A stretch of DNA of 45,692 bases from Cyanobacteria bacterium GSL.Bin1 (GTDB lineage: Bacteria; Cyanobacteriota; Cyanobacteriia; Cyanobacteriales; Rubidibacteraceae), in the NCBI GenBank assembly GCA_009909085.1, contig JAAANX010000038.1, positions 1 to 45,692 on the forward strand. The letters are read 5' to 3'. A program made the position numbers and the translations under genes. This document shows, one piece after another, positions 17,927 to 26,877 of the stretch. Under the pieces are notes generated by a model. It saw only the letters and a list, made by a program, of their open reading frames with translations, searched no databases and was not told the origin of the DNA. Every line of letters begins with the position of its first letter. The first letter of the stretch is position 1.

Positions 17927-18235
17927 TTAACGTGAGGGGGAAGAGTCAGCGGTGCGCCAAATCCACCAAGCCGCAGCACAAAGGGTCGTATTTCCTAATA
18001 AAGTGGTACCCGCTTGCATAATCACAAGCCAGTCTAAAGCTTCGGCGTTATCAAACAGATGCCAAGTGACGGCACACATGGCACTGATCAGCGCTGGAAA
18101 CATTGCCAGCGAGAGTCCCCACCATTTTTTTTGCCCGGTCATTTCTCCGTAGCGCCAGATTAACCAAATTGCCAAGATCCATTCGGCAACACTCGAAATA
18201 TGAACAATCCAAGTGGGAATTGAAAGTGCGTGCAT
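17927..18235 (-). CDS. ycf49: Ycf49/DUF2499 family membrane protein
   Basis: A 102-aa protein with three hydrophobic helices (about residues 8-27, 38-58, 68-92) and Trp-rich motifs IPTWIVHISSVAEWILAIWLIWRYG and AAAWWIWR. It matches the DUF2499/Ycf49 family, found in cyanobacteria and some plastids, with function unknown. It lies 44 bases ahead of the InrS-like gene on the same strand and may share a transcript. Confidence 0.9.
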   Translation of the reverse strand: MHALSIPTWIVHISSVAEWILAIWLIWRYGEMTGQKKWWGLSLAMFPALISAMCAVTWHLFDNAEALDWLVIMQAGTTLLGNTTLCAAAWWIWRTADSSPSR

Positions 18236-18268
18236 AAATTAATCACTTATGGTTCGTTTTGCATCCTT

Positions 18269-18329
18269 TACCATCCTAATTGCTTAGGGCGATCTCTTAG
18301 CAGCGATTGTCGCCTTAGGGGGGATGGTA
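18269..18329. promoter_or_regulatory. Interrupted palindrome upstream of ycf49
   Basis: TACCATCC (18269-18276) pairs perfectly with GGATGGTA (18322-18329), and the interior carries further complementary pieces (TTAGGGCGA with TCGCC and TTAG). It lies in the 437-base gap between ycf49 and hpsA and could be a leader RNA fold for ycf49 or an operator. The rest of the gap is AT-rich. Confidence 0.4.
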
Positions 18330-18575
18330 ACCGGATTTGGTATAATTTTTTATTTTTGTTTATAATCACATATATTTTTCTGCTTTAAAACACAATTTTG
18401 CATTAATATAGATTATAAAGTTCTGTGGCTTAAATCCAAAAAGTGAAACCATTATCGTTTCCTGATCTAACGGCAAAGAGCATCCCCTTTCTGGTGACTG
18501 TCGCCTGTCACGCAATGAGATGTACTTCGCGATTCCGTGTTAATGCCGTGGCTCATATCAATAAAAGTATATTAG

Positions 18576-18598
18576 CTTAACCCGTAAAATAGGTTAAG
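18576..18598. promoter_or_regulatory. Operator-like inverted repeat upstream of hpsA
   Basis: CTTAACC (18576-18582) and GGTTAAG (18592-18598) are perfect inverted halves with a 9-base AT-rich spacer, 74 bases ahead of the hpsA start. The spacing fits two helical turns between centres, as for a dimeric regulator. The factor is unknown. Confidence 0.35.
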
Positions 18599-18672
18599 TT
18601 TATTCACTTAAAAATCTTTATTACTGAAATTGGATTGATTCACTTTTATCAAGAAAAGTTTCTCTAAGAGCA

Positions 18673-21600
18673 ATGCCCAACCATCAACCGTCACCCAAAC
18701 TGATCCGCCGACTAAGCTTGTCCTTTCAGGCTCTGTTGCGCGCTATCTATAACTTTCTAAGAAAAGTAATCTTTTTATTTCTCCGCTCTCGATTACAAAA
18801 TAAGGCAAAGTCTAAACACAAGAAAAATTTACTTCAAAACACTCCTCGTCTAGCAAAAGCGGGGTTTGTTTTACCGACAACGGTTTTAGTCTTGTTAGTT
18901 GTCGCTCTCTTTGCCGGTGCCCTCATTTCTCGAACGGGAGATCGCGCCGAAGATGTCATCCGTTCTCGAGAATCAGAACGGATTGATAGTATTGCAGCAC
19001 CAGCAGTAGAGCGCGCAAAAGCAAAGTTGGAATACATTTTTAACCGCGACCCGAGATTTCCCGCTGGGGTACCGTCAGAAAGCTTGGTCCGAGATATGAT
19101 GTTATACATTGATACCTCTGACTTAGATTTAATCTCAGATGGGAGTGGCGGCAACGAGGCTGACCCTTATACATTGCCGAATGAAACTCGGATTGATCTC
19201 GATGGTGACGGTAATGACGACAATGCTTGGAGATATGAAACTGACTTAGATGGAGATGGCACCACAGAAGTTGTGGCTTACTCCATTTTAATGAATAGTG
19301 GGGTGGATGGAAATGGTGATGGCGATATCGAGTCAGGAGATGCAGCAGATGTCGGCTATTGGAGTAGTGACAGCGATAAAGCCGCCAATCTCATTACTCG
19401 CACAGGACCCCTCAGTATCAGAGCTTCAGAAGGGGTTTCCAGCGATTGTCAGATTCCGACTTTAGAAGACGAACAAGGATGGTTTGCCGTGGATGCGACC
19501 TCCGTTCGTAACAATTTCCAGGTTAACGTTTTTGTTGAAAATAAAAATCAAGCCAATAAAACCGTTACTGCTTTAGAGTTTCAGCAGGATCGACAATTAG
19601 ACAAAGGAAATAAATTTGGCGTCTGGTTTCGCTATGACTTGTTAATTCACCCGGGTCCTCCGTTCCGATTAAATGGAGCCATCCACACCGATGGTAATCT
19701 CTTTACCTGGAATAGTGATGTCAACTTCTACCTTGTAAGTTCTCCAGACTCCTGCATTTATTCTGAAGATGCCAATATTATTGAAATCACTCAAATTCAG
19801 GAGGGCGATGATGTTTTATTCCAAGGGCAGGCCATTGCTAATGGAACAGAAAGAGTTGATTTATATGATCCTAACTCTCCCGACACAGGTAATGACTTTA
19901 AACCCAGCAATGACTCAGTAAAGGGAACTCCCAATCAAAACACAGGGATTTACAAATATAGTCTTGATCCTTTAGTTCTGTTTACTGAAGATCAATTAGT
20001 GTCCAGAGATAATCAAAAAAGTGATGGAAGTTACGATACCTCAGTCAGAGATCCGAACTGGAACACCTCCAATCTATCAACCCGGATCAGAAATGATGTC
20101 TCGCTTAAGCCCTATGTTGATGACTTATACCGTGCCGATGACCGCTGGGGACCCAAACCCAAGTACGGTAAAGAAGAAAATGTCACGATTGCCAAGCTCA
20201 GTAATGGCTTTGATGAAAATGGCGATTTAATTGAAGCGAGCGATTCAACCGACCTTAATATCGATACTTTACTGGGTTTGAATCCTCCCGATGAATTTCC
20301 CCAAGAAGTAGGGTTAGATGGCTACTGGGAACGGCGTGCTTATACCCAAGGGTTACGAGTCATTGTTGGACAGCGTCTCGAATTAGGGAATGCGTCTAAC
20401 TGGACGCTCGCAGAAGATAGAAACACAGATGGTGATCTCTATGATTCTGATGAGGCGGATCCGCTCTATCCCATTATCAATAACAGCAGTAGCCGAACCT
20501 ATGAACGGAGACAACTTAAGACCCTCCAGGATAATTTAGCTGCCGTGCAAGCAACGACGGTTTACCATTATCAGCATGAAGATGGAGGTTTCCCCCTTGC
20601 TACCCTTGCCACTACTGTCCACCCCGGAACAGAAATAACAGTTGAAGATAGCACCACATTTAACCAACAAAATATTGGGGGAACTGACTTTATCATCACC
20701 AACTTCTTGGAAGGGCAAGGAACCAACGGTTGGGAATTTGAACCGCCCGGTAGCGTTGACGGTGACCTTGTTACCACACAAGCTGACTTTGCAGACTTAA
20801 TTGACATTGACACTACCACCACCCCACCCACAAAAACCCCACTGCGTCTTGCTCTGGAAAACTTGGCTTATTTTGCCGGTGACCCTGATGGGGAATTTCC
20901 TCCAAAACAAGAAAATGGTGGTAATATTGTCCACCCCTATCCCAACTTAACGATGTGGGGGGATTATTCCAACCTCCGTCGCGCCCTCGACAGTGGTGAG
21001 GACTTTGATGACCTGAGCATTGCGGATCAAACAACGATTATTAATGCTGCTGCTAACTTAGGAATGCTGGCTTACAACATTGAGTTAGAAGAAGCAATCT
21101 ACAACGAAGAAATTGCTAATTTAACTAGTGCTGTTTCTAATTCGGAGGTTAACTTTGGCGAAGCAATTACCAAAGCAGTTTCTGGGCCGAATAATAAACT
21201 GATTTATGAATACATTACAAATGATGACATCTTGAATGATGATCGAACTGATAATGATGTGTTAGTGAGTTCCGCTAACGGAAGTGATAAAGTCAAAGAC
21301 CCAGCAGCATACGCTGGAGGAACTCCAACTGAAGCAGAATTGACTGAATACTTTTCTTTATTTACTCCAGAGCAATATATTCAAGCCTTCAATTTAGCTC
21401 CTGGCGGAGGAACAGTGAATCTATCCCTGCTGGAAGAGTTTGCAAAGGCAGCAACTGGTCAAACTCAACCTTTCCCTCAAATTGAACGCGATCGCGAATT
21501 TGGCTTTAAGCCCGGTTTACCCTCTGCAGGAGGCAATTCACAGTGGAATCCAGTTACTGGGATTTCTGAAAATCCAGCTTATTATCTAACTGAAGATTCA

Positions 21601-23505
21601 ACCGGATTAGATATTCCCATTGTTACCGGTTGCGACCCTGACATCTTTGATCCGGTTGTGGTTGGTTCAGGGGGTGGTTTGACTGAGAAAAAAGTCGGAC
21701 TCGCTTTAGCAGCTTGTGATGAATCCTTGGGTCAAAGCGCGCCTCCTCTGTATCCTTCCCTGTACTATCTCTTCCCAGTTGCTGATCATGCTCATGACGG
21801 TGGACTGAATGCGCGTCAACCCAATGAAGATTACAACAATAACGGAACTCTTGATACTGTTGATGAAATCGATATCGACGGTGATGGCGTATTTGGTGGA
21901 ATTGATGACCTCAATGGCAATGGCGTTCAAGAGACTGGCATTAGCGAAGACCTCAATGGAAATGGTGTTCTGGATGCGGAACCCTATATTGTAGATTCCT
22001 ATATCTTTGATCGCCCCAGTAGCGATGGGGTGAATTGGAACTTCACTTACCGAGTGATTGCTGATGCTAACGGTAACGAGGAAGAAGATGGCACTGAAGA
22101 TAGCATTGGCGAAATTGCCCTCCCCCCGAAAGCCAGTGTAAGCGATTTTGTATTACCCACAGCAAGTAGTGGTGACTTCGATATCAATAATCAGATTACT
22201 GACTCTAGCGGAGGTAACACTTATGTTTCTTTACTTGATAAGGGAATGTATAACGGTCGTCAGCAAATGGCAGTGCGCCACATGAACCTTGATTTAGCCT
22301 TACTCAAAGACGATATTGCTGCTGGCGGTGAACCCTGGATTCCCAACTCAGGGATTGTTTATGCGTTCCGAGAAGATGCCATCCGTGAAGATGGTATTGC
22401 CCGACCTCGTGCGACAGACTGGGGAAGCTGTAATGAAGACGATAAAATCACTGATGGTGATTGTGCCATGGATCCTACAGTGCCCCGTGATCCGCCTAAA
22501 AACGATGAAAATGGCGTTAGTGCCAAGCCAGTTGATTATGCAACTGACCCCGACCGTCGTCCCCATGCTTTCCGATTAGCGAATGGTGCCGATCTGGGTC
22601 GCGACACTACAGACCGTGGATTATCTTTCATTACCGATAACCCAGTTGCAATGTTAGGCGACTTCAACCTTCATACAAAAGAGGAATTCACAGAAAAACT
22701 GAACATCAACAATTACAACAACTTCTACAGTCGCTCTAACCTTGAGACTGGTTTTGCCAGAGCGGGTAGCGACCAGTGGCGACCGACTGAAATCCTATCT
22801 GATGCGATTACCATTCTGTCTAATAACTACTGTGATGGCGTTATTGAAAATGCCATTGAAGGCAATGACAAGGGCTGTGGAAGTGGTCAAACATCGTCTT
22901 ATCGGGATACTAAGTTAGACCCAGATAATGGCAAAAATTGGATTCGCAGCATTCCAGGCGACGATGAGTCACCCATTAAGTTGGATCGCGATGGCAAAAT
23001 TCTCTATGATGACGGAGGGACAATCAAGCAATATGATGATCTCAAAGGTAAAAATGGTAAGCAAGGACTGAATAATGCCAGTGAAACCACAATAAACACC
23101 GTTTTTGTCAGTGGATTAACCCCCACCCGAGAAGGAGAAAGCTATGGTGGCTTGCATAACTTCCCCCGCTTTAATGAAAATTGGGGTGGCACTAACTTAA
23201 TTATCAGTGGCTCTTTTGTTCAGCTCAACTTTAGTACCTACGACACGGCCAGCTATGACCATGAAGATACATTTGAAAGCGATCCAACTCCTGGTAATGG
23301 TGAGGTGATTCCATACTATAGAGCTCCGAACCGGAGATGGGGATATGATGTTGGCTTGCAGTACAATCCGCCAGGACCGATTGTTGAGCGTTTACTCTCT
23401 CAGTCCGGCTTACGGAGTGAAATTTATCAAGAAATCGAAGCCAGCGACCCCTACATTCAACAACTGTGTAAAGCGGCAACCAGTAACTCTCAGACCTGTC
23501 AATAA
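18673..23505 (+). CDS. hpsA: HpsA-like giant pseudopilin-associated protein
   Basis: A 1610-aa protein. A long basic N-terminal extension (residues 1-62) is followed by the pilin-like helix AGFVLPTTVLVLLVVALFAG (63-82) and AAPAVERAKAKLEYIF, the signature of HpsA from the hormogonium polysaccharide locus of Nostoc punctiforme. The exported part is acidic and rich in Asp and Asn. Acidic loops like those of calcium-binding proteins cluster at residues about 172-225 (DLDGDGNDD, VDGNGDGD) and 1050-1110 (DYNNNGTLD, DIDGDGVFG, DLNGNGVLD). The C-terminal YYRAPNRRWGYDVG is typical of the family. It leads an operon with three pseudopilins, probably acting in polysaccharide or protein export. Confidence 0.88.
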   Translation: MPNHQPSPKLIRRLSLSFQALLRAIYNFLRKVIFLFLRSRLQNKAKSKHKKNLLQNTPRLAKAGFVLPTTVLVLLVVALFAGALISRTGDRAEDVIRSRESERIDSIAAPAVERAKAKLEYIFNRDPRFPAGVPSESLVRDMMLYIDTSDLDLISDGSGGNEADPYTLPNETRIDLDGDGNDDNAWRYETDLDGDGTTEVVAYSILMNSGVDGNGDGDIESGDAADVGYWSSDSDKAANLITRTGPLSIRASEGVSSDCQIPTLEDEQGWFAVDATSVRNNFQVNVFVENKNQANKTVTALEFQQDRQLDKGNKFGVWFRYDLLIHPGPPFRLNGAIHTDGNLFTWNSDVNFYLVSSPDSCIYSEDANIIEITQIQEGDDVLFQGQAIANGTERVDLYDPNSPDTGNDFKPSNDSVKGTPNQNTGIYKYSLDPLVLFTEDQLVSRDNQKSDGSYDTSVRDPNWNTSNLSTRIRNDVSLKPYVDDLYRADDRWGPKPKYGKEENVTIAKLSNGFDENGDLIEASDSTDLNIDTLLGLNPPDEFPQEVGLDGYWERRAYTQGLRVIVGQRLELGNASNWTLAEDRNTDGDLYDSDEADPLYPIINNSSSRTYERRQLKTLQDNLAAVQATTVYHYQHEDGGFPLATLATTVHPGTEITVEDSTTFNQQNIGGTDFIITNFLEGQGTNGWEFEPPGSVDGDLVTTQADFADLIDIDTTTTPPTKTPLRLALENLAYFAGDPDGEFPPKQENGGNIVHPYPNLTMWGDYSNLRRALDSGEDFDDLSIADQTTIINAAANLGMLAYNIELEEAIYNEEIANLTSAVSNSEVNFGEAITKAVSGPNNKLIYEYITNDDILNDDRTDNDVLVSSANGSDKVKDPAAYAGGTPTEAELTEYFSLFTPEQYIQAFNLAPGGGTVNLSLLEEFAKAATGQTQPFPQIERDREFGFKPGLPSAGGNSQWNPVTGISENPAYYLTEDSTGLDIPIVTGCDPDIFDPVVVGSGGGLTEKKVGLALAACDESLGQSAPPLYPSLYYLFPVADHAHDGGLNARQPNEDYNNNGTLDTVDEIDIDGDGVFGGIDDLNGNGVQETGISEDLNGNGVLDAEPYIVDSYIFDRPSSDGVNWNFTYRVIADANGNEEEDGTEDSIGEIALPPKASVSDFVLPTASSGDFDINNQITDSSGGNTYVSLLDKGMYNGRQQMAVRHMNLDLALLKDDIAAGGEPWIPNSGIVYAFREDAIREDGIARPRATDWGSCNEDDKITDGDCAMDPTVPRDPPKNDENGVSAKPVDYATDPDRRPHAFRLANGADLGRDTTDRGLSFITDNPVAMLGDFNLHTKEEFTEKLNINNYNNFYSRSNLETGFARAGSDQWRPTEILSDAITILSNNYCDGVIENAIEGNDKGCGSGQTSSYRDTKLDPDNGKNWIRSIPGDDESPIKLDRDGKILYDDGGTIKQYDDLKGKNGKQGLNNASETTINTVFVSGLTPTREGESYGGLHNFPRFNENWGGTNLIISGSFVQLNFSTYDTASYDHEDTFESDPTPGNGEVIPYYRAPNRRWGYDVGLQYNPPGPIVERLLSQSGLRSEIYQEIEASDPYIQQLCKAATSNSQTCQ

Positions 23506-23513
23506 GGAGCATC

Positions 23514-24212
23514 ATGAAACCTCAATTTTCCCTATGGCTGGGATTACAGTTTAATCACCAACCGTCTTCCCAAAAAGGGCTAACACTTGTGGAATCTCTA
23601 GCCGCACTAGTGATTACCACCATTGCTCTGACTGCGGTTGCCCCTCCTCTGTTATTTTCAGCAGCAACCCGGGTACAAAGTCGTAATATCAAGCAAGCAC
23701 AAGCGGTTGCTCGCCAAGAACTTGATCGAGTAAGAGCCATTTTCACCCGTGAGGAGGGACTTTCTCCCAGCAAGCAAGACGGGAATGTTCCGCCAAAATC
23801 AAGCACTTCTCCCCTCCATCAAACCAATGGACCAGAAACACTCACGGCTGACCGCTCTAAATTAACGGACCCCAAAAAAGCCCTAACCTTAGATGTCGAT
23901 GGGGATAATGACATTGATGTTTTTGTCCAGTTAATTCGGGATGAAGGGGCTTGTTTTACATCGGGTCGAGCCGAAGATCAGTTAGCTGTTTTTGAGATGG
24001 GAGTGAGAGTCTACGATATTGCTGCGAAAGAGAATTTGGGTAATTTAAAAACCACAGTTGCTTCTTCCAACCTCACTCAGGGGTTAGGACAACGAACGAC
24101 TAATCCCATTGCAGTTGCTTATACCGAAATCAGCCGGAGTGACTTAAAACTGTCTCTCACTGAATATCAAAAATATCTTTCTGGTACATCAGGCAGTAAC
24201 TGTCCCAGTTAA
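23514..24212 (+). CDS. hpsB: HpsB-like PilV-type pseudopilin
   Basis: A 232-aa protein with the prepilin helix KG^LTLVESLAALVITTIALTAV (about residues 22-42), followed by FSAATRVQSRNIKQAQAVARQELDRVRAIF. It fits HpsB (PilV-like) by sequence and by its place directly after hpsA. The start has a good site (AAGGAG) eight bases after the hpsA stop. The head contains one acidic loop (LDVDGDNDIDVFV) reminiscent of calcium-binding repeats and a cysteine pair. It probably joins a short periplasmic pseudopilus. Confidence 0.85.
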   Translation: MKPQFSLWLGLQFNHQPSSQKGLTLVESLAALVITTIALTAVAPPLLFSAATRVQSRNIKQAQAVARQELDRVRAIFTREEGLSPSKQDGNVPPKSSTSPLHQTNGPETLTADRSKLTDPKKALTLDVDGDNDIDVFVQLIRDEGACFTSGRAEDQLAVFEMGVRVYDIAAKENLGNLKTTVASSNLTQGLGQRTTNPIAVAYTEISRSDLKLSLTEYQKYLSGTSGSNCPS

Positions 24213-24271
24213 ACCCAATAGACATAATTATAGTGCTTAAATTTACCTTGTGATAATGAGCCGATTGAGCC

Positions 24272-25384
24272 ATGATAAACGTCCATCGCTTAAAAACTTA
24301 CTTCGCCAATCAATTGCATTTCCAGAAAGTGGCAAATCGCGCCAAGGGTTTTACCCTGACTGAATTACTCGTCACCATTGTCATTGGTGGAGTCATTGTT
24401 TCGAGCATAACAGCCCTCCTCACTGATGTTGTCCGTGCCAACCAACAAGAAAAAGTACGGACGGCAACGCAGCAAGATATGGAACGCGCATTGGAATTTA
24501 TTGAAAGTGACTTAAAAAATGCAACTTATATCTACACGGGAGACGAACTTCGTAACAAACGCGGCGATCTGAAATCCGTTGCGTCTCATTTAGACGTTAA
24601 TCAGGATTATCACATTGTTCTTGCTTTCTGGAAGCCAGAAACAATTCCTTATTCCCCCGCAGGAGCAAAAATTCCTTTGCAATGTGACGATGGTTCAGGG
24701 GGATTAAACAGTAAATTGAATTCAACTGACACTACTCTTGAAGAATGCACCGATTTGCAAGTCGAACGACGGACTTATACTTTAGTGGCTTATCTTCAGG
24801 ATACCAATCCGACCGATACTTGGAGCGGTCGGTCTATCATTCGGCGGTACGAGTTGCGGAAGTATGATACCAATACCAGTGAAACTTATACAAGCAACTC
24901 GCAAAAATACCTGAAACTGACGCTTAATGACGGTTATGTTGACCCAGTGAAAAAAGCAGATGACTTTTGGAACTGGCCCTATGATAGTGAAGATGTAGAC
25001 TTACAGTCATCGAAACCCACTATTAATGGCAATACAAGTGACGTTTTAGTAGATTTTGTTGACGATCCGAGCAACGATACAGGCAATCTACCCACCTGTT
25101 TAGATGAAAGTGGGGGCACTGATACCAATGGCAATGGCACTATAGATGTTTATAGCCGCACACCAGCAGCGAATCAATCAAAAAGTTTCTTTGCTTGTGT
25201 AAGAGAAAGTAGCCTCGATGGAGATGTGAGCGAGGGGAACCAAGACGTCATTCTCTATCTGCGCGGTAATCCTGACGGTCGCTCGGGATACAACATTAAA
25301 ACCAGTGATTCTTATACTCCCTTACCCACTTTAAGTAGCCAAGTATTAGTGCGAGGAGTCGTTGATAAGTACTTTGATAACTAA
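24272..25384 (+). CDS. hpsC: HpsC-like PilW-type pseudopilin
   Basis: A 370-aa protein with prepilin motif KG^FTLTELLVTIVIGGVIVSS (about residues 25-44), then QQEKVRTATQQDMERALEFIESDLKNATYIY, the PilW/HpsC pattern. The head has four or more cysteines and an acidic loop (TDTNGNGTIDVY). It follows hpsB after 59 bases and precedes the fourth pseudopilin by 20. This order is the same as in the Nostoc hps cluster. No export ATPase or platform protein is in the window, so it probably shares the general type IV pilus machine. Confidence 0.85.
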   Translation: MINVHRLKTYFANQLHFQKVANRAKGFTLTELLVTIVIGGVIVSSITALLTDVVRANQQEKVRTATQQDMERALEFIESDLKNATYIYTGDELRNKRGDLKSVASHLDVNQDYHIVLAFWKPETIPYSPAGAKIPLQCDDGSGGLNSKLNSTDTTLEECTDLQVERRTYTLVAYLQDTNPTDTWSGRSIIRRYELRKYDTNTSETYTSNSQKYLKLTLNDGYVDPVKKADDFWNWPYDSEDVDLQSSKPTINGNTSDVLVDFVDDPSNDTGNLPTCLDESGGTDTNGNGTIDVYSRTPAANQSKSFFACVRESSLDGDVSEGNQDVILYLRGNPDGRSGYNIKTSDSYTPLPTLSSQVLVRGVVDKYFDN

Positions 25385-25404
25385 GCGAGGAAGGGAAATC
25401 GTTA

Positions 25405-25965
25405 ATGTTTAATTCACTGCCGAAGAAAAGTTCTATTCAGGGATTTACCCTTTTAGAAGTTTTAGCCATTACCGTTATTATTGGCATTTTAGCAGGCATT
25501 GCTGCGCCTAGTTGGTTTGGGTTTATGCAACGGCAAAGGCTGAACACAGCTCAAGATGAAGTTTTTCGTGCTATACAACAAGCCCAACAAAAAGCTCGGC
25601 AAGAAAGTACCAGTTGGCAAGTGAGTTTCCGAGAAGCGACGGTTGATGGCGAAACCGTTGTGCAATGGCGCACTGAAGAAGAGATTGACGCCGATCCTGA
25701 TCCTTTTCTCAATAACGTTACAGGCGGGTGGAATAGCTTAGATTCACGGATCAATTTAGGTAAAATCAATTTTGAAAGCGATAATGCTAGCTCACCAACA
25801 GCTTGGCGCATCCAGTTTGATTACAAAGGTAGAGCCTTGGGTGATGATGGGTTCTATCAAGGTACAATTGTTCTCTCAGCCGAGAATATTTCAGATAAAC
25901 GATGTGTTATTATTTCTGACCTTTTAGGAACGCTTCGCGAAGCGAAAGATGAGGAGTGCAGTTAA
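25405..25965 (+). CDS. GspH/FimT-type pseudopilin, HpsD-like position
   Basis: A 186-aa protein with the prepilin motif QG^FTLLEVLAITVIIGILAG (about residues 11-30) and then IAAPSWFGFMQRQRLNTAQDEVFRAIQQAQQKARQES, the GspH/FimT pattern. The head ends with a typical CVIISDLLGTLREA and a final cysteine. It is the last gene of the hps-like operon, in the place of hpsD. I give no symbol because the HpsD family was not checked. A GAGGAAGGG site precedes the ATG. Confidence 0.85.
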   Translation: MFNSLPKKSSIQGFTLLEVLAITVIIGILAGIAAPSWFGFMQRQRLNTAQDEVFRAIQQAQQKARQESTSWQVSFREATVDGETVVQWRTEEEIDADPDPFLNNVTGGWNSLDSRINLGKINFESDNASSPTAWRIQFDYKGRALGDDGFYQGTIVLSAENISDKRCVIISDLLGTLREAKDEECS

Positions 25966-26031
25966 ATTTAGGGATCATCCTCTTCTTAAGCTAAAGGTCT
26001 GTTGTTTGCTCGCAATGGTACAGTTCACCTC

Positions 26032-26877
26032 TTAATATTGATGCCAGGGCATGGTGATCAGAGGGGTCAATGCCCAAACCAGTTCTCTGCCTAAATGGAT
26101 GAGTGGGGGAGTAGTGACCTCTTCTTGATTGATTAAGGCTTCAATGCGCTCTTCGAGGCGAGTTTTAGTTGCAGGACAACTCAAGGCGGCGCAACCGACA
26201 TCGGGATATTGCACTGTAAACTTGGCAACCGTTACTAAAGATTCTGCCAGCACAATCGGATCAACAGTTTGCGCAGCTTTCCAATCCGCACGCAGTTCTC
26301 GTAACAGCAGTAATTCTTCCCAAAGTGGTTGGCTTTGCGGCAACCAAGCGGTCATCCGATAAAGCCAACCTAGCCAGAAGAAGCAAAAGGTATCGCGGTA
26401 ATAGACATGGGCTTGTTCGTGAGCAATGACGGCTTCTAGCTGCTGGGAATTAAGAATCGACAGTAATCCTTCACTGATGACGAGTTGCGAATGCCACCAG
26501 CCAATTTGGGCGCTATAAGGAACAGCAATTGGCAGCACTTGCGCCGGATAACCGGCAACAATAGTATGAGAAGTTTGAGGCAGGTGTTCGCGCGATCGCG
26601 CTCCTTGATAAAATTGCCAAAGTAAAGCACTCAGCGCAAAACAGCCAAAGAGGATGGTCAGCCCATAACTGAAGTGACCATTTTCCAGCCCTAACATTTT
26701 GCCATGAGTGCCCATGACTAAAACCGACATTGCCGTCATCAGCAGCAAAAGCGGCGGAAAAAGAAAATAAAAGAGGGTGCGTTCCCAGCGTTGGCGATAG
26801 TCAGAGGCATCGGGCGACCACAGCCAACGGATGATGACTGCCCCCAATAACGCCATTACAATCATTACCGTGTGCAT
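26032..26877 (-). CDS. petP: M56 family membrane metalloprotease, PetP-like
   Basis: A 281-aa protein with membrane helices near residues 1-20, 35-57, 70-90 and about 164-180, and a zinc site HEQAH (153-157) in LEAVIAHEQAHVYYRDTFCFFWLG. This is the BlaR1/MecR1 peptidase fold without the penicillin-binding sensor. It is coupled to the repressor gene upstream (TAATG overlap). In Synechocystis a BlaI/M56 pair, PetR and PetP, degrades the repressor on copper and so switches plastocyanin and cytochrome c6. Assignment to that pair is by layout and family. Confidence 0.78.
   Translation of the reverse strand: MHTVMIVMALLGAVIIRWLWSPDASDYRQRWERTLFYFLFPPLLLLMTAMSVLVMGTHGKMLGLENGHFSYGLTILFGCFALSALLWQFYQGARSREHLPQTSHTIVAGYPAQVLPIAVPYSAQIGWWHSQLVISEGLLSILNSQQLEAVIAHEQAHVYYRDTFCFFWLGWLYRMTAWLPQSQPLWEELLLLRELRADWKAAQTVDPIVLAESLVTVAKFTVQYPDVGCAALSCPATKTRLEERIEALINQEEVTTPPLIHLGRELVWALTPLITMPWHQY

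Noticed and set aside
20536-23515. Several minus-strand frames of 70-95 aa across hpsA
   Set aside because: They are shadows of the Asp/Asn-rich coding strand, and none has a plausible start or domain.
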